The notes under the pieces were generated by a model. That model made no database searches. It had not been told where the DNA came from and saw nothing but the letters and a program-made list of their open reading frames with translations. Shown one piece after another: positions 32,675-41,315 of a DNA stretch of 64,000 nt. How positions within the stretch are numbered: position 1 is the stretch's first letter; the number at the start of each line of letters is the position of its first letter. The stretch is from Bog-159 sp963707465 (GTDB lineage Bacteria > Acidobacteriota > Terriglobia > Bryobacterales > Bryobacteraceae). The translations under genes were made by a program, and so were the position numbers. Where the stretch lies: NCBI GenBank assembly GCA_963707465.1, contig CAVPQK010000024.1, forward strand, positions 1,116,001 through 1,180,000. Reading direction: 5' to 3'.

Positions 32675-32802
32675 CAGTTGATGTGCCGGAGGCGTGATTA
32701 GCCCCTCGCATTGGCGTGCCGAACCAGCAAGTCCGAAGCTTTTCAGAAGCCCCAGAGTCTAACCAAGTGTAGCTATTTTGCGACGGCGGTAGTCTGGGGG
32801 AG

Positions 32803-34350
32803 GTGAGTCTAACGGTGGATCAATTCGAAGATCAATTTTTAGCGGATAACCCGGAAGCCTTGGGTCTCAACTTTGAGGAAGATGCCAAGTTTTTCGATCC
32901 GGAAGCCGGCCACGAGGCCGATTTCCTGCACCCCGCGCCGGTGGAAGAGTCCATCTACACCGACGATCCGGTACGCGTGTATCTGCGTGAAATGGGAGCC
33001 GTTCCGCTGCTAACGCGGGAAGGCGAAGTGGATCTGGCGCGGCGCATGGAGCGCGGCAAACTGCGCATGCAGAAGGCCATCAGCCGCTCGGCTCTGGTCG
33101 AGCAGGTCGTGGTGGAACTCGCCGAGCAATTGAAAAGGGGCGCTGAAGAAATCGACAACGTCGTGGACGTAGGCGACGTGGAGGAAGGCACTCCGCAGGA
33201 TCTCAAGAAGCGTTCCGACCTGCTGAAATTGTTTACCGACTTGATCGCGGTTTACCGGAAGCTGCAACAGGTCTCCGACAAGGTCGAGACCATCCCGCTC
33301 AACCTGAAGAAACAGCGCAAGCGCTGGTGCAGCCGGTTGAATCGGACCAAGGTGCAGGTGTCCCTGGGGATCCGGTCTATCCCCTTTCGTTCCATCAGAT
33401 GGAAGGAATTCTCCAAGGAAATCGAGCGCGCCGTCGAGGAACTCGGCCAGTTGGAGCGCGAAGCCAAAAAGATCGAGCTGAAGGCCCCCGGCCAGCCGCA
33501 GATCCAACAGCGCTTAAAGGACCTGAAGAAGGAGATCCGCAAGCGGGAGACCGTGGCCGGCGCCGCGCTTCCCGACCTGAAGCATACGCTCACCGTAATC
33601 CGCCACGGCGAAGCCGAAGCCGAGCGCGCCAAGAAGGACTTGGTGGAGGCTAACCTCCGCCTGGTGGTTTCGGTGGCTAAGAAGTACGTGAACCGCGGAC
33701 TTCATCTCCTGGACCTGATCCAGGAAGGCAATATCGGCTTGATGCGCGCCGCCGACAAGTTCGAATACCGCCGCGGCTACAAGTTTTCCACTTACGCCAC
33801 CTGGTGGATCCGCCAGGCTATCACCCGCGCGATAGCCGACCAGTCCCGGACCATCCGCATTCCGGTCCACATGAACGAAAGCATGAACAAGTTCCTGCGC
33901 GCCTCGCGCGAGCTGGAGAAGGAACTCGGCCGAACTCCTACAAATGACGAAATTGGACGTCGTATGGATATTCCGGTGGAGAAAGTACAAAAACTGAAGA
34001 CCATCTCGCGCGACCCGGTCTCGCTCGAGACGCCGGTCGGTCGCGATGGCGAATCCGCCCTGGGCGACCTGATCGAAGACCGCTGGGTGGGTTCCCCGGT
34101 GGACGCGGTAATCGAAACCAACGTCCGCGACGAAACCGCCGGCATCCTGAAGACCCTGTCTCCGAAAGAGGAGAAGGTGATCCGGCTGCGGTTCGGCATC
34201 GGCTGCGAGCGGGAACATACGCTCGAAGAGATCGGCCAGGAGTTCGACGTCACGCGTGAGCGCATCCGGCAGATCGAAGCCAAGGCGCTGCGCCAATTGC
34301 GCGCCCCAGAGCGAGCCCGGCGCCTCCGTGCCCTGATGGCCGCGAGGTAA
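32803..34350 (+). CDS. rpoD: Housekeeping sigma factor RpoD
   Basis: A 515-residue group 1 sigma-70 factor. Region 1.2 is at about 45-75 (DDPVRVYLREMGAVPLLTRE). A charged non-conserved region runs to about 270. Region 2 (about 285-355) includes YKFSTYATWWIRQAITRAIA, the -10 recognition part. Regions 3 and 4 follow, with the -35 helix-turn-helix EEIGQEFDVTRERIRQIEAKA near the end. Region 1.1 is short. GTG 32803 has the ribosome site GGGGGAG directly upstream; GTG 32815 is an alternative. The TAA stop is immediately followed by a hairpin element. Confidence 0.95.
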   Translation: MSLTVDQFEDQFLADNPEALGLNFEEDAKFFDPEAGHEADFLHPAPVEESIYTDDPVRVYLREMGAVPLLTREGEVDLARRMERGKLRMQKAISRSALVEQVVVELAEQLKRGAEEIDNVVDVGDVEEGTPQDLKKRSDLLKLFTDLIAVYRKLQQVSDKVETIPLNLKKQRKRWCSRLNRTKVQVSLGIRSIPFRSIRWKEFSKEIERAVEELGQLEREAKKIELKAPGQPQIQQRLKDLKKEIRKRETVAGAALPDLKHTLTVIRHGEAEAERAKKDLVEANLRLVVSVAKKYVNRGLHLLDLIQEGNIGLMRAADKFEYRRGYKFSTYATWWIRQAITRAIADQSRTIRIPVHMNESMNKFLRASRELEKELGRTPTNDEIGRRMDIPVEKVQKLKTISRDPVSLETPVGRDGESALGDLIEDRWVGSPVDAVIETNVRDETAGILKTLSPKEEKVIRLRFGIGCEREHTLEEIGQEFDVTRERIRQIEAKALRQLRAPERARRLRALMAAR

Positions 34351-34392
34351 GTGGGGCAGGCTCTCAGCCTGCGGTGGCCTCTAAGGCCGCCC
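34351..34392. repeat. REP-like double hairpin element (GTGGGGCAG family)
   Basis: Starts on the base after the rpoD stop. Hairpins GCAGGCT-CTC-AGCCTGC and GGTGGCCT-CTA-AGGCCGCC share the CT(C/A) loop seen at 57191. It doubles as the first 13 or so codons of the next reading frame. Confidence 0.75.
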
Positions 34393-35886
34393 GTAGCTTG
34401 TCTTGCCGTAGGCCTTTTGGCTCTGGTAGTCCGCCTGGCCCTCCTCCCGGTCCGGCCAATTCCGCCCCCTTCCGTACACGACGAATTCGCCTACCTCCTG
34501 GGCGCTGAGACCTTCTGCCTGGGCCGGGTGACGAACCCGCCTCACCCCATGTGGGTGCACTTTGAAACCTTCCACGAAAACTTCCAGCCGACCTACGCCG
34601 GAAAGTACCCCCCAGCTCAATCGCTGTTTCTGGCGCTAGGTTGGAAGCTGTTCGGCCATCCCTGGTACGGCGTCTTACTGTCCTGCGGGCTGATGTGCGC
34701 CGCCCTCTGCTGGATGCTGCAGGGCTGGCTGCCGACCCGCTACGCGCTGCTGGGCGGCTTGATGGCCGTGGCCCAGTGGGGCATCGCGGGGTATTGGGTC
34801 AATTCATATATGGGAGGTGCAGTCGCGGCCGCGGCGGGAGCGCTGGTCGTGGGCGCGGTGCCGCGCCTGGCCCGCCGTCCCACGCCGGCCGTAGCGGCGC
34901 TGGCGGCGCTCGGTCTGGTGGCGCTGGCCAACAGCCGGCCCTACGAAGGCGCGACCACCGCCGCGGCCGCGGGAGCCGTCCTGTGGATCTGGCGGCGGCG
35001 CGCGCGGCGGCCGATCGGAGAATTGCTGGCGACCGCTGTGATCTTGCCGGCGGCCGCGATCCTCGCCTGCGGCCTCGCGGCGGTGCTCTATTACAACTAC
35101 CGCGTCACCGGCCACGCGCTGCTCATGCCGTATGCCCTGAACGAAGCGCAGTATGGCGCATCGCCCATCTTCTGGCTCATGCCGCGAGGGCCGGCGCCCG
35201 TCTACCATCACGAAGTCATCCGGCGATTCTGGGAAGTGTGGGATCTCTCGTACTATCGCCTGGCCCGCGCCTGGCCACCCCGCCTGATCGCCGCCTTCCT
35301 GGATATGCTGCGCTACTTCCTTCTGCCCGTCTCGGCCATGGCGCTGTTTGCCGCCCTCTTCCTGCGCGGCGGACGGAAGGTTCGCTATGCGCTAGCCATG
35401 GCCGCCTTTCCGGCCGTTGGGCTGCTGCTCGAACGGTTCTCCCTGCCGCATTACTTCGCGCCCGCCATGAGCCTGATTCTGCTCCTCGTGATGCTGGGCG
35501 TCCAGTACATAAGGATAAAGTTCGGCGCCCGCGCGCTGGCCATCTTCGCGGTGTTGTTCTTCGCCAATGCCGCCTACAACGCCTCCCGGCTCACCCCTGA
35601 TGAGTATCCGCACCAGCTCTTCACCGCTCACCGGCAAAGCGTCGCTCGCCGGCTGCAGACCCAGCCAGGGCGTCAACTTGTGCTCATGCGCTACGCGCCC
35701 GATCACAACGTGCTCGAAGAGTGGGTCTACAATCACGCCGATATCGATCGCTCAACTATCGTCTGGGCGCGCGATATGGGAGATGCGGCCAACCGCGAGC
35801 TGCTGGACTATTACCCGAACCGCAAAGTATGGCTGGTGGAAGCCGACGCCCCGGATCCGCAGCCGCTCCCCTACCCGCCGCGATAG
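34351..35886 (+). CDS. GT-C-like membrane glycosyltransferase
   Basis: Up to 511 residues, with about 11 transmembrane helices and the acidic first-loop motif PSVHDEFAYLLGAETF (about 40), typical of PMT/GT-C polyprenyl-phosphate sugar transferases. A second periplasmic element, SRPYEGAT, is at about 194. The frame starts at GTG 34351, the base after the rpoD stop, and its first 13 or so codons are REP-like element sequence (GQALSLRWPLRPP). The true start may lie a little downstream, where the first helix (VACLAVGLLALVVRLALL) begins. The gene overlaps the convergent methyltransferase by 16 bp. It opens the polysaccharide region. Confidence 0.78.
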   Translation: MGQALSLRWPLRPPVACLAVGLLALVVRLALLPVRPIPPPSVHDEFAYLLGAETFCLGRVTNPPHPMWVHFETFHENFQPTYAGKYPPAQSLFLALGWKLFGHPWYGVLLSCGLMCAALCWMLQGWLPTRYALLGGLMAVAQWGIAGYWVNSYMGGAVAAAAGALVVGAVPRLARRPTPAVAALAALGLVALANSRPYEGATTAAAAGAVLWIWRRRARRPIGELLATAVILPAAAILACGLAAVLYYNYRVTGHALLMPYALNEAQYGASPIFWLMPRGPAPVYHHEVIRRFWEVWDLSYYRLARAWPPRLIAAFLDMLRYFLLPVSAMALFAALFLRGGRKVRYALAMAAFPAVGLLLERFSLPHYFAPAMSLILLLVMLGVQYIRIKFGARALAIFAVLFFANAAYNASRLTPDEYPHQLFTAHRQSVARRLQTQPGRQLVLMRYAPDHNVLEEWVYNHADIDRSTIVWARDMGDAANRELLDYYPNRKVWLVEADAPDPQPLPYPPR

Positions 35887-36644
35887 CGGGCCACGGCCAC
35901 CGTCTGCCAACCCCACGGGTGCATCAGGTTCAGCCGGAATAGCGCGTCGAAGACCGCGCCGGCCGCGCGCATCGGAAGCGAGGGCCGGCGGGCGGCTTCG
36001 GCGATCAGTCGCTCCCCGCGTAGCGTCACCAGCATGCGGTACAGATTGAAGAACGGAAACCCTGCGGCGTAGGCGCGCTCGACGGCGAAACCGGCGCTTT
36101 CGAGCAGCGCGCGCAGTTGCGCCGGGGTGTAGTGGCGCCGGTGTCCGATATGCCGGTAGAAAGCGCTGTAGCATCCGCCGGGCACGGTCACGACCAGCCT
36201 GCATCCGGGCGCCATGTAGGCCGCCGCGTGACCGAGCAGCCGCCCCGGATCGTCGACGTGCTCCAGCACATCGGAACAGAGCGCGTGGGTGGCGCGGAAA
36301 TCGAGGCCGTCGCCCGGCGTCGAATGCGCCAGCAGATCGCGCTGCAGGAAGCGCGCGGCCGGCACGCGGCGCGCGGCGATCTCCACCCCCGTGCGGCTCA
36401 GCTCCAGCCCCAGAAATTGCGCGCGCGGCATCTCGGCCAGGAACTCCTCGGCGAACTGGCCCGCGCCGCTGCCGATCTCCAGCATGCGCACATCCCGGTC
36501 GCGCACCTCCCGGCCCAGCATCCGCCACGCCAGCCTGCGCCGATACCGCGTGGCCGGCGACAACTCCGCCGCGGCGCTGAAATCCAGCCAATGCCGCTCC
36601 CAGTCGTCTACTGCTTGATAGCCGTCGCAAACAGAATCATGCAT
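35871..36644 (-). CDS. SAM-dependent methyltransferase
   Basis: A 257-residue class I SAM-dependent methyltransferase. The SAM-binding motif is MLEIGSGAGQFAEEF (about 53-67), with ALCSDVLEHVDDPGRLL (about 121-137) as the post-II motif typical of UbiG/BioC-like enzymes. The C-terminal part has hydrophobic patches but no clear membrane helix. ATG 36644 was chosen over longer upstream reading because it gives the normal N-terminus. It overlaps the preceding methyltransferase gene by 37 bp, so the two are co-translated. Probable target: a sugar or lipid-linked glycan of the polysaccharide cluster. Confidence 0.8.
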   Translation of the reverse strand: MHDSVCDGYQAVDDWERHWLDFSAAAELSPATRYRRRLAWRMLGREVRDRDVRMLEIGSGAGQFAEEFLAEMPRAQFLGLELSRTGVEIAARRVPAARFLQRDLLAHSTPGDGLDFRATHALCSDVLEHVDDPGRLLGHAAAYMAPGCRLVVTVPGGCYSAFYRHIGHRRHYTPAQLRALLESAGFAVERAYAAGFPFFNLYRMLVTLRGERLIAEAARRPSLPMRAAGAVFDALFRLNLMHPWGWQTVAVARYRGG

Positions 36645-37240
36645 AGCTTCCGGTATTCCAGGCGGATGCGGCTCGGCTTGAACCCGGCGCGCACCAACAG
36701 CGGCCAGAGGTCGCGCTTCGAGTAGTACATCTTGTGCTCGTCCATATCCAGCGCGGGACTGGTTCCGAATTTGAACGCCGATGTTTCCAGGACCGGCTTG
36801 GCGTACCAGGTCGGAACATTGACCAGCAGCCGCCCTCCGCGCCGCAGGACACGGTGACACTGGCTCAAGGATTGGCTCGGATCCCCAAGGTGTTCCAGGA
36901 GCGAGATGCACAGCACCACGTCAAAACCTTCGGAAGGAAGCGCCGGCAAAGCCTCTTCCACCGAAGACTCGATAAAGCGGAGGCGCGGATACCGCCGGCT
37001 CTCCTCACTCACCCGGAAGTCCACCCCCACGCCTTCCGCCAGCCGGTCCCCGATAGCCTTCAGGTACGCGGCGTGATATCCGCAGCCCAGATCCAGGACC
37101 CGCAGACCTCCGGCGCGCGGGAGGCGCTTCAGAATTTCGCGCTCGACCAGGCGCGTCCGCAGCCGGTCGACGAAGCTGCCGCCGTGCTGCAGGTAGGACT
37201 CCTGCCGTGCGGGGCAATCCACTTCGATGGAGCCTGGCAT
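36608..37240 (-). CDS. SAM-dependent methyltransferase
   Basis: A 210-residue class I methyltransferase. Motif I is VLDLGCGYHAAYLKA (about 48-62), and the acidic and post-II parts are FDVVLCISLLEHLGDPSQSL. The later stretch MDEHKMYYSKRDLWPLLVRAGF is shared with methyltransferases of glycan clusters. It is upstream of and overlapping the second methyltransferase, and divergent from the transketolase gene. Substrate unknown. Confidence 0.82.
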   Translation of the reverse strand: MPGSIEVDCPARQESYLQHGGSFVDRLRTRLVEREILKRLPRAGGLRVLDLGCGYHAAYLKAIGDRLAEGVGVDFRVSEESRRYPRLRFIESSVEEALPALPSEGFDVVLCISLLEHLGDPSQSLSQCHRVLRRGGRLLVNVPTWYAKPVLETSAFKFGTSPALDMDEHKMYYSKRDLWPLLVRAGFKPSRIRLEYRKLCMILFATAIKQ

Positions 37241-37322
37241 ATGGGGCCGAACTATATATCGGCTGAGTTAGCAGTTGGCGTTAGCGCCGTACTATCTTTG
37301 GTAAACCATCCCCGCACTCTAA

Positions 37323-37465
37323 GTTGTCAGCCGCGTAGGTGCAGAGTAAGCTGGTGTCTGATCACTGTGCCACTCACCGTAACCGACGCATCCATTGCCG
37401 ACTTACCCGGATCCATCGGTACGCGCACCAACTTGGGTAATTCCCGTGTCTGGCCGCCGGTGCTG
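37323..37465 (+). repeat. Shared 5' segment, copy A
   Basis: About 140 bp similar to 42343-42485. Both begin GTTGTCAGCCG and share GTAAGCTGGTGTCTGAT exactly. The encoded heads also align (LPGSIGTRTNLGNSRVW here, LSGSIGVREDLGKPRWW there). Here the ATG of copy B is ATC (37361). Confidence 0.8.
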
Positions 37466-38272
37466 TCGAAGCCGGGTGTGGCGCCGGAGCTGCTCCTGCG
37501 TGCCAAACAACGCCTTTTGCGGATGCACTACGAAAGCGGGGTGGGCCACATTGGAGGCAACCTGTCGAGCCTCGATATTTTGATGACGCTCTACCATGAG
37601 ATCCTCGATCCGGAAGATGAGTTCGTGTTGTCGAAAGGCCACTCGGCCGGCGCATTGTACGTTACCCTGTGGTCCACTGGTGCCCTCTCCGAAGAAGATC
37701 TGAAATCGTTCCATAAGGACGGAACGCGCCTGAGCGGCCATCCGCCAGTACGGGGGATTCCAGGGATTCCATTTGCAACCGGCAGCCTTGGGCACGGTCT
37801 CAGCTTGGCTACCGGGCTGGCACTCGCCAGGAAGCTCAAGCAGGAACCGGGACGTGTATTCTGCCTGATGTCCGATGGGGAGTGGAACGAGGGCTCGAAC
37901 TGGGAAGCGCTCATTTTTCTCAAACATCAGAACCTTAACAATCTGACCCTGATCGTCGACCTAAACGGTCTCCAGGGCTTTGGCCGCACCTGTGATGTTG
38001 CCGACATCGCGCCTCTTGCCAGCAAATTCCGCTGCTTCGGGCTGAGCACGGTGGAAATCGACGGTCATGATTGCGCCGCTCTGGCCGATGTCTTGGGGCG
38101 GCACGAGACAGAACCCGTGGCCATTGTTGCCAGGACCATAAAGGGTCACGGAATATCTTTCATGGAGGACCGCCTCGAGTCGCATTACTTGCCGCTACGG
38201 GAAGAACAGTATCGGGAAGCGGTCCTGGAACTAACCACGCAATGCGCCAGGCATTCTGCCGGACCCTCCTAG
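37367..38272 (+). CDS. Transketolase, N-terminal (TPP-binding) subunit
   Basis: A 301-residue protein equal to the N-terminal half of transketolase, which binds thiamine diphosphate. Motifs include HYESGVGHIGGNLSSLD (about 48-64), SKGHSAGALYVTL (about 92) and the TPP/Mg segment CLMSDGEWNEGSNWEAL (about 166-182; GDGxxxEG type). GTG 37367 was used. The first 30 or so residues are homologous to the N-terminus of the membrane protein at 42381, not to transketolases, so a later start is possible. The second subunit follows with a 31-bp overlap. Together they should move two-carbon units between sugars, here probably to make an unusual sugar. Confidence 0.88.
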   Translation: MPLTVTDASIADLPGSIGTRTNLGNSRVWPPVLSKPGVAPELLLRAKQRLLRMHYESGVGHIGGNLSSLDILMTLYHEILDPEDEFVLSKGHSAGALYVTLWSTGALSEEDLKSFHKDGTRLSGHPPVRGIPGIPFATGSLGHGLSLATGLALARKLKQEPGRVFCLMSDGEWNEGSNWEALIFLKHQNLNNLTLIVDLNGLQGFGRTCDVADIAPLASKFRCFGLSTVEIDGHDCAALADVLGRHETEPVAIVARTIKGHGISFMEDRLESHYLPLREEQYREAVLELTTQCARHSAGPS

Positions 38273-39147
38273 AGTTTTCGCTCCGGCGGGAATTTGTCTT
38301 CCTGACGGGCGACCTCGGTTTCATGGCTCTCGAGCCGCTGCGGGACGCGATGGACCGGCGTTTCATCAATGCCGGAGTGGCGGAACAGAATATGGTTGGC
38401 GTAGCAGCCGGTTTGGCTAAGAGCGGGTTCCGGCCGTGGGCCTACAGTATTGCTCCGTTTCTATACGCGCGCGCCTTCGAGCAGATTCGAAACGACGTTT
38501 GTCTGCATCACCTTCCCGTCGTACTTGTGGGCAATGGCGGAGGCTATGGATATGGCGTCATGGGCAGTACGCATCATGCGCTGGAGGACTATGGCGTGCT
38601 GCTGTCTCTGCCCCACATGCGCGCCTACATACCAGCTTTCGATTCCGACTTGCAACACATGATTCGCCATTTGATGACGGTGGACCATCCGGCGTATCTT
38701 CGTTTAGGCCTTTCTGAACAACCCGCGTGGTTGCAACCGGAGCCTTATGCCGCGTGGCGCCGGATATTGCCCGGCAATGGCCCGACTGCGGTATTCACCG
38801 GCCCTTTGGCCGGAACAAGTATCCAAGCCATACGGGAGTCCGGCCTGAACGCCGATGTCTGGCTGGTCTCTGAGCTGCCGATCGATCAACCGCCTCCCGA
38901 GTTTCTGTCCAGTGTGCGGAGGTCCGGCTATCTGCTGGTCGTGGAGGAACATGTTGCCGCGGGCGGCCTTGGGCAGATGTTGGCTCACGCGCTGCTGAAA
39001 GCTGCGGTGTGCCCGGCGCGCTTTGTCCATCGATCAGCCATGGGCTACGTCTCAGGGCTTTACGGTTCGCAAAAGTTCCACCGCCTGGAATGCGGTCTCG
39101 ACGGCGCCAGCATGGTGGCGGAATTGAGCCAGGCGGCGAACCAATGA
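38242..39147 (+). CDS. Transketolase, C-terminal subunit
   Basis: A 301-residue protein matching the pyrimidine-binding and C-terminal halves of transketolase. The TPP-activating Glu lies in INAGVAEQNMVGVAAGLA (about 39-56). GYGYGVMGSTHHALEDYG (about 100) matches the phosphosugar-binding His region. The C-terminal Rossmann-like domain covers about 180-301. ATG 38242 fits the family start (MRQAFCRTLLEF). It overlaps both the N-terminal subunit (31 bp) and the fused epimerase-glycosyltransferase gene (4 bp), so this is one translational unit. Confidence 0.9.
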   Translation: MRQAFCRTLLEFSLRREFVFLTGDLGFMALEPLRDAMDRRFINAGVAEQNMVGVAAGLAKSGFRPWAYSIAPFLYARAFEQIRNDVCLHHLPVVLVGNGGGYGYGVMGSTHHALEDYGVLLSLPHMRAYIPAFDSDLQHMIRHLMTVDHPAYLRLGLSEQPAWLQPEPYAAWRRILPGNGPTAVFTGPLAGTSIQAIRESGLNADVWLVSELPIDQPPPEFLSSVRRSGYLLVVEEHVAAGGLGQMLAHALLKAAVCPARFVHRSAMGYVSGLYGSQKFHRLECGLDGASMVAELSQAANQ

Positions 39148-41126
39148 GAGAGGCGCCTTCCACCCAGCAAAAAATCGAGCGGCTTCAGGGGCCAGTCCTG
39201 GTTCTAGGCGGCAGCGGTTTCATTGGCGGGAACGTAATGCGAACCTTCTTGCGGCATCGGGATGACGTCTATGCCACCGCCTCACGGCTGCCTGCATGGC
39301 GCTTGGAGGGCATTCCGGTCCGGAACGTGAAGGTCACCGACCTGCTGATTGATTCCAACCTCGATCAACTGTTGGACACAATCCAGCCACGAACGATCAT
39401 CGATTGCGTTGCCTATGGCGCGTACTCGTTCGAGACCGACAGTCAGCTCATCTACCAGACAAATTTTAACCTTGTGTCCAGGTTGTTGGCGCGGCTGCAC
39501 AAACGGAAGATTGCAGCCTATGTGCATGCCGGCAGTTCATCGGAGTACGGATATAACGCATCGGCTCCCGCCGAGGACACGGCGCTGGCGCCCAACAGCC
39601 ATTATGCCGTTTCCAAGGTGGCGGCCTCGAACCTGATCTATTTCTACGGAAAGAAACTTGGGCTGCCTTGTGCGAATCTGCGCCTGTATTCGGTTTACGG
39701 CCCCATGGAGGACGCTTCGCGCCTTATTCCGACTCTTGTGCGCCATGGTCTTGAGGGGCGCTATCCGGAATTAGTACACTCCGATATCTCGCGAGATTTT
39801 CTTTACGCAGACGACGCGGTTGAGGCGTTCCTTGACGTGGCGCTTAACCTGACGGAGCCGGACTACGGAGACTCATTAAACATCGGAACCGGGCGTAAGA
39901 CCACCATAGGCGAAACAGCCGATCTGGCAAAAGAACTGTTCGCTATTCCCGGCGCGCCGGTCTTCTCAATGCCTAGCCGGGAATGGGACCTGCCGGACTG
40001 GTACGCCAATATTGACAAGGTCCGGAGCAGGATAGGTTGGGAGCCTCGGACCAGGCTTCGAGAGGGCCTGCAGAAAACGGCCGAGTGGTTCCGGTCCCTA
40101 CCCGACCACGACCACTATCTTCAGGCTTCCAAGCGCTTTGGCCTGGATAGCAAACATAGTGTCTCGGCAGTTGTTGCGTGCTATCGGGACGGCCAAGCCA
40201 TCCCGATCATGTACCGTCGCCTGAAGGACACCTTCACGAAGCTGCACGTCGATCACGAAATCATCTTCGTAAACGACGGCAGCCCTGACGACTCCGAGGA
40301 GGTCATCCGCGCGATTTCGGCAAATGACCGGCGCGTGCGGGGCATCTCACATTCACGGAACTTCGGATCGCAGGCCGCATTCCGCAGCGGCATGGAGATC
40401 GCCACCAAGAATTCCTGCGTGCTCCTGGATGGAGACTTACAGGATCCTCCGGAACTAATTGAGTCCATGCTTGGCAAGTGGCGTGAAGGCTATGACGTGG
40501 TTTACGGACGGAGGGTGAAGAGAGAAGCGCCTCTCCTGATGCAGTTTGCATACAAGGCCTTCTATCGGTTGTTCGATTACTTCTCCTACGTTCACATACC
40601 CCACGACGCCGGCGATTTTTCCCTCATGGATAAACGCGTGGTGCAGGCCATGTTGGCATTTCCCGAACGCGACCTCTTTCTGCGCGGAGTACGTGCCTTC
40701 GCCGGCTTCAAGCAAACTGGAATCGATTATGTCCGCCCGGAAAGAATGTTCGGCGCTACCACAAACAGTCTGCTAAAGAACATCGGTTGGGCCAAGAAAG
40801 GCATTTTCTCGTTCAGCTATGTTCCGCTAAACATCTTGAGCGCGTCGGGGCTCATTCTACTCGGGGCTGCCGGCTTCTTAATGCTTCTGCAGATCGCCGC
40901 GCGCTTAATGTTTCCAACATTGGCGCCAAGGGGCATAACCACCGTCCTGATCGCAATTCTGTTTTTTGGGTCATTGAACCTCTTTGCGATTAGCGTGGTC
41001 GGCGAGTATTTGGCGAAAATCTTCGAGGAAGTGAAGCGGCGGCCGCATTTTATCCGGCGGAGCGTGATAGCGCGAGGCGAGGTTCGCCTTGCGGCGATGA
41101 ATGAGCCCCCAGGGGCTGACTTGTAA
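39144..41126 (+). CDS. NAD-dependent epimerase - GT2 glycosyltransferase fusion
   Basis: A 660-residue two-domain protein. Residues 1-325 are an extended SDR (NDP-sugar epimerase/dehydratase/reductase): NAD motif VLGGSGFIGGNV (20-31) and catalytic YAVSK (about 151). Residues 340-570 are a GT2 domain of the polyprenyl-phosphate sugar transferase type (DPM1/GtrB): IIFVNDGSPDD and LDGDLQDPPELI carry the Asp motifs. Two C-terminal transmembrane helices (ILSASGLILLGAAGFLML, TVLIAILFFGSLNLFAISVV) match GtrB. It probably makes an NDP-sugar and loads it onto a lipid carrier. It is coupled to the transketolase genes by ATGA. Confidence 0.9.
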   Translation: MREAPSTQQKIERLQGPVLVLGGSGFIGGNVMRTFLRHRDDVYATASRLPAWRLEGIPVRNVKVTDLLIDSNLDQLLDTIQPRTIIDCVAYGAYSFETDSQLIYQTNFNLVSRLLARLHKRKIAAYVHAGSSSEYGYNASAPAEDTALAPNSHYAVSKVAASNLIYFYGKKLGLPCANLRLYSVYGPMEDASRLIPTLVRHGLEGRYPELVHSDISRDFLYADDAVEAFLDVALNLTEPDYGDSLNIGTGRKTTIGETADLAKELFAIPGAPVFSMPSREWDLPDWYANIDKVRSRIGWEPRTRLREGLQKTAEWFRSLPDHDHYLQASKRFGLDSKHSVSAVVACYRDGQAIPIMYRRLKDTFTKLHVDHEIIFVNDGSPDDSEEVIRAISANDRRVRGISHSRNFGSQAAFRSGMEIATKNSCVLLDGDLQDPPELIESMLGKWREGYDVVYGRRVKREAPLLMQFAYKAFYRLFDYFSYVHIPHDAGDFSLMDKRVVQAMLAFPERDLFLRGVRAFAGFKQTGIDYVRPERMFGATTNSLLKNIGWAKKGIFSFSYVPLNILSASGLILLGAAGFLMLLQIAARLMFPTLAPRGITTVLIAILFFGSLNLFAISVVGEYLAKIFEEVKRRPHFIRRSVIARGEVRLAAMNEPPGADL

Positions 41127-41170
41127 GGCCGCCGCAACGTTGAGCGGTGGCAGGATCGAGGCCAGTACAT

Positions 41171-41308
41171 ATGGTTGATGACAAGCCCCAGACTGAAACG
41201 AATATCGCCGCGTTCAATGCCGACACGGCCTGCATGGCGGGTATGTCTATGCAGCCTTCGACCGATGGTCTTCGCGCTATGCTACCGGCAGGCAAACGGA
41301 CGAACTGA
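41171..41308 (+). CDS. Possible small ORF, 45 residues
   Basis: An ATG-started frame of 45 codons in the 189-bp gap after the fusion gene. It begins MVDDKPQTETNIAAFNADTA, and GAGG lies about 11 bases upstream. It ends 7 bp before the methyltransferase start. It has no recognised family and four Met residues. It could be a real small protein, a leader peptide or chance. Confidence 0.25.
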   Translation: MVDDKPQTETNIAAFNADTACMAGMSMQPSTDGLRAMLPAGKRTN

Positions 41309-41315
41309 TTACGCG

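Noticed and set aside
32587..32802. Possible structured RNA or riboswitch before rpoD
   Set aside because: Only a weak hairpin (around GAAGCTTTTCAGAAGC) is visible and no known riboswitch core; kept only as leader with a candidate promoter.
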